DNA of 64,000 nucleotides from Rhodobacteraceae bacterium EL129 (GTDB lineage Bacteria; Pseudomonadota; Alphaproteobacteria; Rhodobacterales; Rhodobacteraceae). Numbering within the stretch: the first letter of the stretch is position 1; the number at the start of each line of letters is the position of its first letter. The position numbers and the translations under genes are program-made. The stretch is taken from the NCBI GenBank assembly GCA_900313005.1, contig ONZJ01000002.1, forward strand, positions 2,620,996 through 2,684,995, read 5' to 3'. The notes beneath the pieces are model-generated. The model did not search any database. It worked only from the letters and a program-made list of their open reading frames with translations, and had not been told where the DNA came from. Shown here one piece after another: positions 9,326 through 19,623 of the stretch.

Positions 9326-10501
9326 ATGACTGACACAGACATTCTGGAACCGCAGGATTGGACGTTCCCAATCCCCTTAGCCTATGGGCCGGGCCGACTG
9401 TCCGAAATCGGGCAACGTTGCGCCGCTATTGGGCTGTCCAGCCCGTTGATCGTGACCGATAAAGGCAGCCGTGGCCTACCCTTTATCCAACAATTGCAGG
9501 GGTTTGTTTCCGAGGCCGGGCTTGGGTCAGGCCTATTCTCGGATATCTCGCCAAATCCGCGTGACGATGAGATCGGCGCAGGGCGGAGCGCCTTTCGGTC
9601 GGGCGGGCATGACGCGATTATCGCCATTGGGGGCGGCAGTGCCATGGATGGCGGCAAAGCCATCTGCCTGACCGCTAGAAACGACATAGATCTTTGGGAT
9701 TTTGAATGGGAGAAGCCACCGGCGGAGATCGGTCCTGATCAGGCTTTTCCAACCTTGATCACCATTCCCACCACTGCAGGCACCGGGGCCGAAACCGAAA
9801 GCACGGCCATGGTCACTCATACTAGCAAGGGCATGAAATTCTGCATCTGCCATCCAGAGTTACAACCATCCCTGGCGCTGCTTGACCCGGAACTGACGGT
9901 TGGCCTGCCCGCCAGCCTGACCGCCTGGACCGGGGCCGATGCCATGGTGCACGCGATAGAGGCCTTTTGCGTGCCGGGCTTTCACCCGCTGTGCGACGGT
10001 CTGGCGCTGGAAGGTCTGGCGCTGGTCGCAAAATGGTTGCCCGTGGCCGTGCACGAACCTGAAAACATGGCGGCGCGTGGCGGCATGCTGGTGGGGTCCT
10101 GTCTGGCCGGAATCTCGTTCATCAAGGGGCTTGGACATGTGCATGCGATCTCTCACATGATCGGGGCAGAGTTCAACACACAGCACGGGTTGACCAACGC
10201 GATTATCCTGCCGGTTGTCCTGCGGTTCAACCTGCCCGGACTGGAGACCAAGGTGAAGCGGATGGCCGATTCGATGGGCCTGCACGACACGTCGGTGGAT
10301 GCCTTCATTGCCGAAATCGAACAGCTGCTGGATGACATCAACATCCCCCGCGCCCTAAGCGAGATCGGCGTGCCCGAAGACTGTGCCGCACGCATCGCCG
10401 AAAAGGCGCTTATGGACAGTGCCGCAGGCACAAATCCCCGAACCGCCAGCCTTGCCCAGATGCGCACACTGGTCGACACGGCCATCGCCAAAGCGCGCTA
10501 A
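9326..10501 (+). CDS. Iron-containing (group III) alcohol dehydrogenase
   Basis: 391 aa. A Rossmann-like NAD(P) site is seen as GGGSAMDGGKA (near residue 98) and the metal site as D-x-x-x-H in TGADAMVHAIEAF plus histidines in GLGHVHAISHMIG and NTQHGLTNAI. These are the family's Asp/His iron ligands. It oxidises a primary or hydroxy-acid alcohol to the aldehyde, and an aldehyde dehydrogenase follows two genes later, so the pair would convert an alcohol intermediate to a carboxylate. It sits 21 bp after the DmdA-like gene, in the same direction. Confidence 0.9.
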   Translation: MTDTDILEPQDWTFPIPLAYGPGRLSEIGQRCAAIGLSSPLIVTDKGSRGLPFIQQLQGFVSEAGLGSGLFSDISPNPRDDEIGAGRSAFRSGGHDAIIAIGGGSAMDGGKAICLTARNDIDLWDFEWEKPPAEIGPDQAFPTLITIPTTAGTGAETESTAMVTHTSKGMKFCICHPELQPSLALLDPELTVGLPASLTAWTGADAMVHAIEAFCVPGFHPLCDGLALEGLALVAKWLPVAVHEPENMAARGGMLVGSCLAGISFIKGLGHVHAISHMIGAEFNTQHGLTNAIILPVVLRFNLPGLETKVKRMADSMGLHDTSVDAFIAEIEQLLDDINIPRALSEIGVPEDCAARIAEKALMDSAAGTNPRTASLAQMRTLVDTAIAKAR

Positions 10502-10521
10502 GACCTAGAAAGGGAAAACGC

Positions 10522-11082
10522 ATGTCTTCTGTCTTTACATTTCACGATCCTGAAACCGCGCCTGAGAAAAGCAAACCCCTGTTGAAACAGCTTTTGGCAC
10601 AATCGGGCCCTAACGGGTTTTACGCGGTAACGGCGGCCTCGCCGGAAACCCTGCGCGCCTATGCCGCCCTGCACCAGGCGTTTTCCGCCAGCAGCCTCAC
10701 CAACGAGGAAAAGACCGTTGTCTGGCAGACCATCAATGTTGAAAACGAATGCCACTTCTGCGTGCCCGCCCATACCTATATGGCCCGGGCGATGAAGGTC
10801 AGCGATGCCGTGTCAAACGCGCTGCGCGATGAAACCCCGTTGCCAACGGCCAAGCTCGAAGCCTTGCGCGCCTTCACCCTTCTGATGCTGTGCAATCACG
10901 GCAACGCCAGCGACGCCGACATCGCGGCGTTTCTTGATGCGGGCTATACGCGCCAGAACATGCTCGAAGTTGTGCTTGGCATGGCCCAAAAAACAATTAG
11001 CAATTACGTCAATCATCTGGCACGAATACCGGTTGACCCCCAGTACGAAACATACGCCTGGACAAAAGCGGAACAGCCCTAA
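10522..11082 (+). CDS. AhpD/carboxymuconolactone-decarboxylase-like protein
   Basis: 186 aa. The central segment NVENECHFCVPAHT holds a C-x-x-C pair with a following histidine, the redox site of AhpD-type peroxidases, inside a short all-helical fold. A good ribosome site (AGAAAGGG) precedes the ATG. The role is probably peroxide or thiol redox work tied to the surrounding oxidation steps; a decarboxylase activity is not implied by the C-x-x-C form. Its stop codon directly abuts the start of the aldehyde dehydrogenase gene. Confidence 0.82.
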   Translation: MSSVFTFHDPETAPEKSKPLLKQLLAQSGPNGFYAVTAASPETLRAYAALHQAFSASSLTNEEKTVVWQTINVENECHFCVPAHTYMARAMKVSDAVSNALRDETPLPTAKLEALRAFTLLMLCNHGNASDADIAAFLDAGYTRQNMLEVVLGMAQKTISNYVNHLARIPVDPQYETYAWTKAEQP

Positions 11083-12510
11083 ATGAACAACCTTTCAAAA
11101 TTTTACATCGATGGCGCGTGGGTGGCGCCGATCTCGGATGCCACAATGGCGGTCCTGAACCCGGCCACCGAGGATCAGATCGGCACCATTGCGATGGGCA
11201 ATGCCGCCGATGTGGACAGGGCGGTCGCCGCCGCTAAAGCGGCCTTTGACAGCTTTTCACAGACCACCAAGGCGGATCGCCTGGCGCTTCTTCAACGCTT
11301 GAAAGCCGTCACCGAAAAGCGGTTCGAGGATCTTGCACAGGCCATGCGCATGGAAATGGGTGCGCCGATCACCATGGCGCGTGACGCACAGGCCGATGCC
11401 GCCCTGGGCCACCTTCAGGGCTTCATTGATGCCCTCGAAACCCTTGAGGACCGCGTGACGCTGGCCAATGGCGACATCCTGCTGCGCGAACCGATTGGCG
11501 TCTGCGGGCTGATCACCCCGTGGAACTGGCCGATGAACCAGATCGCGCTCAAGGTCATTCCGGCGCTTGCAACGGGGTGCACCTGCGTTCTGAAACCCTC
11601 AGAACACACGCCGGTCTCGGCCATGATCTATGCCGAAATCATTCACGAGGCGGGATATCCTGCGGGGGTGTTCAATCTGGTCAACGGGGATGGTCTCAAT
11701 GTCGGATCGGCCTTGTCCTGTCACAAGGACGTGCAAATGATGTCCTTCACCGGCTCGACCCGCGCGGGGACTGCGGTGACCCGTGACGCTGCCGAGACAG
11801 TCAAGCGCGTGACGCTGGAACTGGGTGGTAAATCCCCCAACCTGGTCTTTGCGGATTGCGATCTGGACGAGCGCGTGAGCGCATCCGTGCTGGAGTGCAT
11901 GTTCAACACCGGCCAATCCTGCGATGCCCCGACGCGGCTTTTGGTGGAGCGGTCCTGCTATGACGAGGCGCTGAAAATCGCTAAACACGTGGCGGACAAC
12001 ATTACGGTCGGCGACCCCGCCGAAGGAGGCGATCACATCGGCCCGCTGTTTGACCGCATTCAGTATGACCGCGTGCAGGCCATGATCCAGGTTGGGATCG
12101 ACGAAGGCGCCACCCTTCTGTCGGGGGGCCTGGGTAAACCTGACGGGTTTGAAACCGGCTGGTTCGTCCAGCCCACCCTCTTTGCCGATGTCCGCAACGA
12201 GATGAGGATCGCACAGGAAGAAATCTTTGGTCCGGTGCTGGTGATCATCCCGTTCGAGGATGAGGCCGATGCCATCACAATGGCCAATGACACGCCATAC
12301 GGGCTTGCCGCCTATGTTCAGACCGGCAGCCCGGCCCGCGCGGAGCGCGTCTCTTCCCGCCTCCGCGCCGGTGCTATTCACATCAACGGCGGGGGATTCA
12401 ACTATGGCTCGCCCTTTGGTGGCTACAAACAGTCCGGCAATGGCCGCGAAGGCGGTTTGATGGGATTGGAAGACTATCTTGAAACAAAAACCCTACATGG
12501 GATCGCCTGA
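11083..12510 (+). CDS. NAD(P)-dependent aldehyde dehydrogenase
   Basis: 475 aa, full length for the ALDH superfamily. Visible are the oxyanion-hole segment PWNWPMNQIALKVIPALA, cofactor segment FTGSTRAG, general-base segment LELGGKSPNLVF (Glu), catalytic cysteine in FNTGQSCDAPTR, and EEIFGPVL near the C-terminus. It oxidises the aldehyde made by the iron alcohol dehydrogenase or another cluster step. It starts immediately after the AhpD-like gene with no gap. The substrate class (betaine aldehyde, semialdehyde or other) is not resolved. Confidence 0.93.
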   Translation: MNNLSKFYIDGAWVAPISDATMAVLNPATEDQIGTIAMGNAADVDRAVAAAKAAFDSFSQTTKADRLALLQRLKAVTEKRFEDLAQAMRMEMGAPITMARDAQADAALGHLQGFIDALETLEDRVTLANGDILLREPIGVCGLITPWNWPMNQIALKVIPALATGCTCVLKPSEHTPVSAMIYAEIIHEAGYPAGVFNLVNGDGLNVGSALSCHKDVQMMSFTGSTRAGTAVTRDAAETVKRVTLELGGKSPNLVFADCDLDERVSASVLECMFNTGQSCDAPTRLLVERSCYDEALKIAKHVADNITVGDPAEGGDHIGPLFDRIQYDRVQAMIQVGIDEGATLLSGGLGKPDGFETGWFVQPTLFADVRNEMRIAQEEIFGPVLVIIPFEDEADAITMANDTPYGLAAYVQTGSPARAERVSSRLRAGAIHINGGGFNYGSPFGGYKQSGNGREGGLMGLEDYLETKTLHGIA

Positions 12511-12537
12511 CCGGACCTGGCTGACAGGAAGGAAGTG

Positions 12538-13401
12538 ATGACAATGACTGCACGCATCCCGCGCGCCCGCCGGAGCTTTATTTTCACACCGGGGCTGCGG
12601 CCCGATATGTTTCCCAAGGCGTTGGCGTCTGGGGCGGATATCGTCTGTGTCGAGCTGGAAGACGGGATTGCGCCCAAGGACAAGGCCGAGGCCCGCCAAA
12701 AGGCCCTTGCCCTGTTCGAACAGCCGCAGCCCGATGACGGCGTGGAACGTATCGTGCGGATCAATTCAATGCGCGAACGGTTCGGGATCGAGGACGTGAA
12801 CGCCGTTCTGGCGACTGATACCCCGCCACCCGCGCTGATGATGCCGAAAGTGCGTACGTCAGATGAGGTGGTGATGCTCGATCAGCTGCTGACCGAGGCT
12901 GGGCACGAAACCCGCCTGCATGTGATTATCGAGACCAACGAAGGGCTGGAGGCGGCGTTCGAAATTGCCAAGTGTTCAGACCGGATCGATGCGATGTTCT
13001 TTGGCGGGGTGGATATGGCGGCCGAACTGCGTTGCCAGAACACGTTCGAGTCGATGATCTATGCACGTTCTCGCGTGGTCCATGCCTCGGCCGCGGCGGG
13101 TCTCGATGTAATAGATGTGCCGTTTCTTGATCTCGACGATCCGGACGGGATGCGCGTTGAAGCCGAGAAAGTGCGCGATCTGGGGTTTGCGGGCAAAGGC
13201 TCGGTCCACCCAAAACAGATCGCCGCGCTCAACGAAGTCTTCACACCGACCGAGGTGCAGATCACCCGCGCGCGCCGCATTATTGCCGAGTTCGAGGCAG
13301 CCGATACCGGGCTTGTTGTGATCGACGGAAAACTGATCGAAAAACCGGTGTTGCGCGACATGTACCGCATTGTCGCCATCGCGGACAGGATGGGAAGATG
13401 A
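12538..13401 (+). CDS. HpcH/HpaI aldolase / citrate-lyase beta (CitE)-like protein
   Basis: About 287 aa. Starts at 12535 (GTG), 12538 and 12544 (ATG) are all possible; I use 12538, with AGGA 8 bases upstream. RSFIFTPGLRPDMFPKALAS and VELEDGIAPKDKAEAR are CitE/malyl-CoA lyase signatures, with the arginine and acidic metal ligands in place; GKGSVHPKQIAALNEVF is the conserved C-terminal motif. Family members cleave or form beta-hydroxyacyl (often CoA) compounds to release acetyl-CoA, glyoxylate or pyruvate units. In this cluster it would take the carboxylated product of the alcohol/aldehyde oxidation. Confidence 0.88.
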   Translation: MTMTARIPRARRSFIFTPGLRPDMFPKALASGADIVCVELEDGIAPKDKAEARQKALALFEQPQPDDGVERIVRINSMRERFGIEDVNAVLATDTPPPALMMPKVRTSDEVVMLDQLLTEAGHETRLHVIIETNEGLEAAFEIAKCSDRIDAMFFGGVDMAAELRCQNTFESMIYARSRVVHASAAAGLDVIDVPFLDLDDPDGMRVEAEKVRDLGFAGKGSVHPKQIAALNEVFTPTEVQITRARRIIAEFEAADTGLVVIDGKLIEKPVLRDMYRIVAIADRMGR

Positions 13402-13404
13402 GCG

Positions 13405-14181
13405 ATGGGCCACGATTGCACACCGGGCTCTGCCTTGCCTGAGGCAACTGAACGCCCCGGCATCTGCGCCATTGTCGGCGCGGGCCAAGGGCTTGGTGCG
13501 GCATTGGCGGAAAGGTTTGCACGCGGTGGGTTTGACATTGCACTGCTCTCTCGATCAGAAAACAGCGCCGAGGCAGCACGAAAGGCGGCACTTGCGGCGC
13601 GGCCAACCACTCAGGTCTGGCATCAAAGCGCCGACGCAACCGAGCCTGCCTCCCTCGAAAGGGCGCTCTTGGCTCTGTCGGCGGACGCTGGCCCGATTGA
13701 CGTGCTGATCTACAACGTCCGGGGCGCGTTCACGAAATGCGAACCGCTGGACATGACCTATGACATGCTGGAAGAGGCCTTCCGCATGGAAGTGGCCGGG
13801 GCCTTTGCCGCTGCGAAGGCGGTGTTGCCCGGGATGCGCACACGTGGACACGGCACGATCTTTTTCTCAAGCGCAACGGCGGCATTTCGGGGCTCGGCCA
13901 CGCATCCGGTCTATGCAATCGGGAAGTTCGGCCTTCGCGCGCTGTCGCAGAGCCTGACAAAGGCCTATGCGAAAGATGGGGTTCATATCGTGCATATGCG
14001 GCTGGATTGCGATCTTGATGTGCCGATCATGCAAGGTATCTATGGCACGGCTCGCGATCAGGCTGGGCTGGCGGACCCTAATGATGTCGCTGAAACCTAT
14101 TGGCTGACCTATCAGCAGCCCAAAGGGGCCTGGAGCAACGAAGTTGAAATCAGGCCGCATACCGAAACATGGACCTACTAG
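13405..14181 (+). CDS. Short-chain dehydrogenase/reductase (SDR)
   Basis: 258 aa. The N-terminal nucleotide motif is GAGQGLGAALAERF (a G-x-x-x-G-x-G variant). The catalytic residues are seen as the serine in FFSSATA and tyrosine/lysine in YAIGKFGL. The usual NAG motif is replaced by NVRG. It begins 3 bp after the CitE-like gene, and the GST gene follows 12 bp after its stop. The substrate is unknown. Confidence 0.88.
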   Translation: MGHDCTPGSALPEATERPGICAIVGAGQGLGAALAERFARGGFDIALLSRSENSAEAARKAALAARPTTQVWHQSADATEPASLERALLALSADAGPIDVLIYNVRGAFTKCEPLDMTYDMLEEAFRMEVAGAFAAAKAVLPGMRTRGHGTIFFSSATAAFRGSATHPVYAIGKFGLRALSQSLTKAYAKDGVHIVHMRLDCDLDVPIMQGIYGTARDQAGLADPNDVAETYWLTYQQPKGAWSNEVEIRPHTETWTY

Positions 14182-14193
14182 GGGACCGCAGGG

Positions 14194-14832
14194 ATGTATA
14201 AACTGTTTTACGCACTCAAGAGCGCCTCCATGGGCGTCCGCGTTCTGCTGGAAGAAATCGGCGCGCCGTATGAGCTTATTGAGACATCGGTGAAGATGGA
14301 CGAGCCGCGCCCGCCAGAGCAGCTCGCGGTCAATCCCAATGGCTGGGTTCCGGTCCTGTCGTGGGAAGGTGGCGCGATGTATGAATGCGCCGCGATCACG
14401 ATGTTTCTATGCGACCGGCATCCAGAAGCACGGCTGGCACCAGCCATTGATGATCCGGCGCGGGCGATGTACCTGCAAACGCTGGTCTATTTCTCCAACT
14501 CGGTGCAGAACGCCTTTCAGCTGACCTATTACCCGGATCGGTTTGTGGACGCGCCTGCCGATGAACCAAGTGCAGAGCAGCGGGGCAGCCGTCGTTTGAG
14601 AGAAACCTGGACGGTGATCGACGATCAAATCGGCGATAATGAGTGGGTGCTTGGCACTCAATTTAGCGCGGCCGACATTTATCTTTTCATGCTCACGACG
14701 TGGCTGCGCACGGCCAAAGGGCACCCGACCATGTCCGAATTTCCAAATGCCAAACGCATCGCTGACAAAGTGCTGCAACGGCCAAGTGTGCAGCATGTCT
14801 ACAAACCCTGGATCGCAGATCCGCAATATTGA
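14194..14832 (+). CDS. Glutathione S-transferase family protein
   Basis: 212 aa. The N-terminal thioredoxin-like domain (MYKLFYALKSASMGVRVLLE, then NPNGWVPVL and a cis-Pro/E-C-A segment) and the C-terminal helical domain with W-V-L-G-x-x-F-S-A-A-D-I-Y match the GST superfamily. It is the last gene of the co-directional run from 1526. It may add or remove glutathione from a reactive intermediate, such as an acryloyl or aldehyde species, but this is inference from position only. It converges with the LysR gene 9 bp away. Confidence 0.9.
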   Translation: MYKLFYALKSASMGVRVLLEEIGAPYELIETSVKMDEPRPPEQLAVNPNGWVPVLSWEGGAMYECAAITMFLCDRHPEARLAPAIDDPARAMYLQTLVYFSNSVQNAFQLTYYPDRFVDAPADEPSAEQRGSRRLRETWTVIDDQIGDNEWVLGTQFSAADIYLFMLTTWLRTAKGHPTMSEFPNAKRIADKVLQRPSVQHVYKPWIADPQY

Positions 14833-14841
14833 CCAGTTTGC

Positions 14842-15729
14842 CTAAGCTGGCCGGTTAAAGGCCGAAAGCACCTGTGCCGCCAGTGCTTTGGCGTTTTCGC
14901 CCGGGTTGACGGAGGTTCGCAGAACGATTTGCGTATAGGGAAGCTTGGGCAGATCCTCGTTCACGCAGACGGGTTGATTGCAATTGGTTATACGGCTCAG
15001 CGGTAATGCCGCCACCGCCAGATCCGCCCGAACAGCGGCGAGTTGCGATTCCGATACATTTGAAAGATAGGCGATCCAATAGGGAATACCGGCGCGTTTC
15101 AAAGCGTCGAGCGCGGCAAGGCGCCATGGGCAACCCACAGATGCGACCGCCAGACGCAAGGGCCGTTCCTTGTCGCGATGTCCGTTTCTATGGGTGGCCC
15201 AAACCAAAGGTTGTTCATGCAGCAGCCGGTCTCCTTCTTCGGGGGGGGCACCGCCACCGACCGTCAGAATTGCAATATCCAGCTCGTCGTTGGTCAGCAT
15301 CGCAGCCAAATCCTGTGCGTCGCCGGAAACGATCTCAACAGTGACGCCGGAATGAGCCTTTGAGAACCCTGCCAGAATTTCCGGCATGCGGGTTTCGGCA
15401 TTCTCCAGACAAATCCCGACGCGCACCACCCCCTCGATATCCCGGCTTTGCATTTCGGCAATGGCGGTATCGTTTGCCTGCACAATGCGGTGCGCATGGG
15501 GCATCAAACGTTCGCCAACAGCAGACAGGCGCATGGCACCCTCGGCACGTTGAAACACAGGCGCGCCAACCAAATTCTCCAGCTTTTTCATTTGCATAGA
15601 CACAGCCGCAGACGATCGTGCCACACGTTCTGAGGCAAGCTTTACCGAACCGGTATCGGCCACCGCGATGAAAGTTTTCAACACGTCAATTTCAAACCGC
15701 ATCGAGCCGGGGATCAAAGGAGCATTCAT
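14842..15729 (-). CDS. LysR-family transcriptional regulator
   Basis: About 295 aa from the ATG at 15729; an in-frame ATG at 15768 would add 13 residues. The N-terminal winged helix-turn-helix is clear (VLKTFIAVADTGSVKLASER, then SAAVSMQMKKLE). The C-terminal part is a periplasmic-binding-like effector domain. It diverges from gcvH and the selenocysteine genes across about 170 bp and converges on the catabolic run, so its target is ambiguous. No strong T-N11-A palindrome was found in the gap. Confidence 0.88.
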   Translation of the reverse strand: MNAPLIPGSMRFEIDVLKTFIAVADTGSVKLASERVARSSAAVSMQMKKLENLVGAPVFQRAEGAMRLSAVGERLMPHAHRIVQANDTAIAEMQSRDIEGVVRVGICLENAETRMPEILAGFSKAHSGVTVEIVSGDAQDLAAMLTNDELDIAILTVGGGAPPEEGDRLLHEQPLVWATHRNGHRDKERPLRLAVASVGCPWRLAALDALKRAGIPYWIAYLSNVSESQLAAVRADLAVAALPLSRITNCNQPVCVNEDLPKLPYTQIVLRTSVNPGENAKALAAQVLSAFNRPA

Positions 15730-15898
15730 GTTGTCATCTTCAGCATCACTTAATCTACCTGTCAACAAGTTTTGCTTGCCTAAATGTTGAGGGCCGGGTC
15801 AACCTTGACTTTCGATACATGAATTTCGTGCCCTTGAGATGCTGGGCAGGTTGCCAAGACCTGTGCAACGCAAGTGCGCCCAACGGGAAAATAAGCTG

Positions 15899-16258
15899 AT
15901 GAAGTATACCGAAGAACATGACTGGCTCAGGGTCGACGGCGATGTCGTCATTGTCGGAATCACAGAACACGCAACTGAACAACTGGGGGATGTTGTCTTT
16001 GTCGAATTGCCCGAACCGGGCACGCAAGTCAGTCATGGCGATGAAGTTGTCGTTATCGAAAGCGTCAAAGCGGCAAGCGGAATCTCTGCAATGTATGACG
16101 GCGAGATTGTTGCGGTGAATGATGCGCTGGTGGATGCGCCCAATCTGGTGAACGAAGACCCCACCGGCGCCGCCTGGTTTTTCAAGATCAAACTGGCTGA
16201 CATGGCGGTTCTGGACGGCCTGATGGACGAGGCAGCCTATAAGGATATGATCGCCTGA
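15899..16258 (+). CDS. gcvH: Glycine cleavage system H protein
   Basis: 119 aa from the ATG at 15899; a longer in-frame version from 15839 adds an unlikely leader. [30 protein letters not shown] and the lipoylation site [11 protein letters not shown] (lipoyl lysine) are canonical GcvH. H protein shuttles the aminomethyl group between the P, T and L proteins of glycine cleavage. No gcvP or true gcvT is in the window; the gene sits alone 36 bp before selA, apparently co-transcribed with the selenocysteine genes. It may be a second, dedicated copy or may work with the GcvT-like proteins of this region. Confidence 0.95.
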   Translation: MKYTEEHDWLRVDGDVVIVGITEHATEQLGDVVFVELPEPGTQVSHGDEVVVIESVKAASGISAMYDGEIVAVNDALVDAPNLVNEDPTGAAWFFKIKLADMAVLDGLMDEAAYKDMIA

Positions 16259-16294
16259 ATCACTTCGGATCGCAGCAACGCCAAAGGAGCTGAG

Positions 16295-17689
16295 ATGACG
16301 CGCATCGATGCGCCAAAACACCTGCCGTCAGTGGATCGCCTTGTGAACACGCCAGCTGTACAGGACTTGGTGCGTGATCATGGCGCGGCCCTGGTCACAC
16401 GCTGTGCGCAGGGCATCTTGGAACAGGCACGCCTAAAGGTGCTGGCTGGTGAATCTACGGATATGAATGCGCTGATCCAATCGCTGTCTGAAGAGATTGA
16501 ACATATTTTGCTACCCTCACTCCGACCGGTTTACAATCTGACAGGCACTGTGCTGCACACCAATCTTGGTCGCGCGCCCCTGCCTCAATCCGCGATACAG
16601 GCGATGGTGGATGTTTCGCGTGGCGCAAGTAACGTGGAATTTAATTTGGAAACGGGCAAACGCGGTGATCGGCATAGGCATGCCGAAGCTCTGCTGTGCC
16701 AGTTAACCGGGGCAGAAGGCGCGCTTGTTGTTAACAACAATGCAGCAGCCGTGTTGCTGACGCTCAACAGCCTGGCGCAGCGCAAAGAGGTGCCGGTGTC
16801 ACGGGGCGAACTGATCGAGATCGGTGGGGCCTTCCGCATGCCGGACATCATGGCACGCGCAGGGTGCAAGCTGGTGGAAGTTGGCACGACCAACCGGACT
16901 CATAAAGCAGATTTCGACGCCGCGATCGGCCCCAAGACCGCATTGCTGATGAAGGTCCATACCAGCAACTTTGAGATAACAGGCTTTACCAAAAGCGTCT
17001 CGGAGGAGGACCTTGCGGGGATCGCGCATCATTACAATCTGCCCTTTGTCACAGATTTGGGCAGCGGCACTTTGATTGACCTAGAGCGCTACAATCTCCA
17101 GCACGAAACAACTGTCACAGAAGCTTTGGCGTCCGGGGCGGATCTGGTGACATTTAGCGGTGACAAACTGCTAGGCGGGCCACAGGCGGGCATCATTGCG
17201 GGCCGCCGCGATCTCATCGACAAACTCAAACGCAACCCCATGACCCGGGCCATGCGGCCCGACAAAGTCACCCTGGCGGCCCTGCAAGCTGTTCTGAGGT
17301 TATACACCAACCCCGAGCGCCTGGTGGAAGAGCTGCCGACATTGCGTCTTTTGACGCGCAACCCTGTAGAAATCGAACAGTTAGCTGGCCGCTTGGCCTC
17401 GGTCCTTCAAGACTGTTGCAAAAAATTCGAAGTTGTGGTCTCGCGAACCCATAGCCAGGTGGGCAGCGGGGCTCTGCCAATCGATAGATTGCAAAGCGCC
17501 GCTCTCAAGATAACACGGCCGGATTTGCGCCGCCCCGGTGCTGCGTTGAACAGGCTTGCCAAGGCTTTTCGCGAATTGCCGGTTCCAGTGATCGGGCGCA
17601 TCTCCGATGATGCGCTTTGGTTTGATCTCAGATGTCTTGAAGACGAAGAGGGCTTTGCCAAGAACCTGCAGGATCTCAAGGTGTCATGA
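16295..17689 (+). CDS. selA: L-seryl-tRNA(Sec) selenium transferase
   Basis: 464 aa, the normal length. SelA is the pyridoxal-phosphate enzyme that converts seryl-tRNA(Sec) to selenocysteyl-tRNA(Sec) with selenophosphate. [18 protein letters not shown] and [20 protein letters not shown] are family hallmarks, and the PLP lysine is K291 in [19 protein letters not shown] precedes the ATG. Its last codon overlaps the start of selB (ATGA), giving coupled translation. Confidence 0.97.
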   Translation: MTRIDAPKHLPSVDRLVNTPAVQDLVRDHGAALVTRCAQGILEQARLKVLAGESTDMNALIQSLSEEIEHILLPSLRPVYNLTGTVLHTNLGRAPLPQSAIQAMVDVSRGASNVEFNLETGKRGDRHRHAEALLCQLTGAEGALVVNNNAAAVLLTLNSLAQRKEVPVSRGELIEIGGAFRMPDIMARAGCKLVEVGTTNRTHKADFDAAIGPKTALLMKVHTSNFEITGFTKSVSEEDLAGIAHHYNLPFVTDLGSGTLIDLERYNLQHETTVTEALASGADLVTFSGDKLLGGPQAGIIAGRRDLIDKLKRNPMTRAMRPDKVTLAALQAVLRLYTNPERLVEELPTLRLLTRNPVEIEQLAGRLASVLQDCCKKFEVVVSRTHSQVGSGALPIDRLQSAALKITRPDLRRPGAALNRLAKAFRELPVPVIGRISDDALWFDLRCLEDEEGFAKNLQDLKVS

Positions 17690-19620
17690 TCATCGCGACG
17701 GCAGGACATGTTGACCACGGCAAGACCGAGTTGGTGAAGGCGTTAACCGGCATAGATACCGACCGTCTGCCCGAGGAAAAGGCCCGCGGGTTGTCTGTGG
17801 ACCTAGGGTTTGCCTACCATACTCTGCCCGACAACAGGGTTTTGGGGTTCGTTGACGTCCCCGGTCATGAGAAGTTCATTCGCAACATGCTGGCCGGTGT
17901 CGCGGGTATCGATCTGGGTTTGCTTGTGGTCGCGGCTGACGACGGGGTAATGCCGCAAACACGCGAGCATCTTGCCATATTGAGCCTCATGGATATTCGC
18001 CAGTATATCGTCGCGCTGACCAAGATTGATCGCGTATCCCGTGACCGCATTCAGGAGGTCACGGATCAAGTGAGCGAACTCTTGGGGGCGGGCGGGTATG
18101 AAGGCACTGCCATCTATCCCGTCTGCGCGCCCGATAACGAGGGGATCGACGCGCTGATGAAAGCGCTTCGGGCGCGTGAAAAGGAGGCGCGCAGCCGGAG
18201 CGTAGATCACCATTTTCGCATGGCCATTGATCGGGTGTTTACCCTCAAAGGTGTTGGCTTGGTTGCAACGGGTATGGTGTTTTCCGGTGCCATCCACACC
18301 GGCGACGAGCTGATACTCTCGGTTGATGGGTCCAATGTCAGAGTGCGCGGGATCAGGGTGCACAATAGTGAAAGCGGCTGTGCCAAGGCCGGTGAGAGAT
18401 GCGCCCTAAACATCGCAGGCCGCGGCCTAAGTGAACACCGGATCCGGCGTGGAAACTGGCTCATGCAGTCCAGCCTGTATGCCCCGACGCGGCGTATCGA
18501 CGTCGAGTTGCAGGTGCTGGAGAGCGAAGCTGGCCCGCTCAAACACTGGACCCCCACGCATCTTCATATCGGTGCGGATCACCTCTCTGCTCGGGTCGCG
18601 GTCTTGTCAGGCGGCACCATTCCCGCAGGCGCGTGCGGATTGGCGCAACTGGTAGTATCGCGCGATATCTTTGCGCTTCATGGTGACCATTTCGTGCTGC
18701 GCGATCAATCTGCGCAACGCTCCATTGCCGGTGGCCGGGTGATTGATCCGTTTTCCCCCAAACGTGGCCGCGCCTGGCCCGCCCGGATCGCAGCCCTGAA
18801 CGCCCTGAGACATCCATCAACCCTTGCTGCATTGCGTGCATGGACTGAGGTCAGTGAAACCGGCGTCCTGATCGCGCCGTTTTCTGTTGCGCACAATCTT
18901 CCCGCCCCCCGGATCGACACGCTTGTTGACGCGCTTGGCTTGCAGCGTGTGGGCCAAGGCCCTGATCAACGGGTTTTCTGCGAAACACAATGGCAGGCGT
19001 TACAGGCCAAAATTGTCCAAGCCGTTGAAACCTTTCACCTGTCCAGACCGACGTCGCCCGGTGCAAGCATCAAGGACATTCGATTGTCACTCGCCCCCCG
19101 GATCGAAGTCGCTGCTCTTGAAGATGCCTTGGCCGCCCTGACCAAGGATCAGCGGTTGTGCATGCGGGGCAATCGCTTTCATTTGCGGTCGCACAGTATC
19201 CAATTCTCCAAACGCGACCAGCAGCTATTGGCACGTGTGGCTCCCAAACTGGCACCACAGTCAGGTACGCCGCTCAGCCTGCATCAGGCCGCGGCGGATC
19301 TGAAAGTTGACGTGAAGACCCTGGAAATGGCTTTGAAAACGGCCTGCAAATTTGGCGACATGGTTCTGATTGGCAAAAATCGCTATGTCCCGAAACCCTA
19401 TCTGACCAAGCTCGGGGCCGTTGCCGAGCGGTTGGCGACACATTGCCCCGACGGCTATTTCAGGACAGTTGACTATCGGGATCAGACTGAGCTGGGCCGA
19501 AATTTTGTCATAGATGTTCTGGAGTATTTCGACCGGGTGGGCTTCACAGAAAGGAACGGTAATGTGCGGCGCATTCGGCGTTCCGCCGACAATGTTTTTA
19601 AGGTACCACATGATGGTTAG
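17686..19620 (+). CDS. selB: Selenocysteine-specific elongation factor SelB
   Basis: 644 aa. The G domain begins with [16 protein letters not shown] (G1), then [12 protein letters not shown] (G3) and TKID (G4). Domains II and III resemble EF-Tu, and the final 250 residues form the winged-helix repeats that bind the SECIS hairpin in selenoprotein mRNAs. It delivers Sec-tRNA to UGA codons. The stop is 3 bases from the mature 5' end of the tRNA(Sec) gene, so the mRNA and tRNA are probably processed from one transcript. Confidence 0.96.
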   Translation: MIIATAGHVDHGKTELVKALTGIDTDRLPEEKARGLSVDLGFAYHTLPDNRVLGFVDVPGHEKFIRNMLAGVAGIDLGLLVVAADDGVMPQTREHLAILSLMDIRQYIVALTKIDRVSRDRIQEVTDQVSELLGAGGYEGTAIYPVCAPDNEGIDALMKALRAREKEARSRSVDHHFRMAIDRVFTLKGVGLVATGMVFSGAIHTGDELILSVDGSNVRVRGIRVHNSESGCAKAGERCALNIAGRGLSEHRIRRGNWLMQSSLYAPTRRIDVELQVLESEAGPLKHWTPTHLHIGADHLSARVAVLSGGTIPAGACGLAQLVVSRDIFALHGDHFVLRDQSAQRSIAGGRVIDPFSPKRGRAWPARIAALNALRHPSTLAALRAWTEVSETGVLIAPFSVAHNLPAPRIDTLVDALGLQRVGQGPDQRVFCETQWQALQAKIVQAVETFHLSRPTSPGASIKDIRLSLAPRIEVAALEDALAALTKDQRLCMRGNRFHLRSHSIQFSKRDQQLLARVAPKLAPQSGTPLSLHQAAADLKVDVKTLEMALKTACKFGDMVLIGKNRYVPKPYLTKLGAVAERLATHCPDGYFRTVDYRDQTELGRNFVIDVLEYFDRVGFTERNGNVRRIRRSADNVFKVPHDG

Positions 19621-19623
19621 TAT

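Noticed and set aside
15769..15898. Glycine riboswitch upstream of gcvH
   Set aside because: The conserved tandem aptamer core elements are not visible in this short gap.
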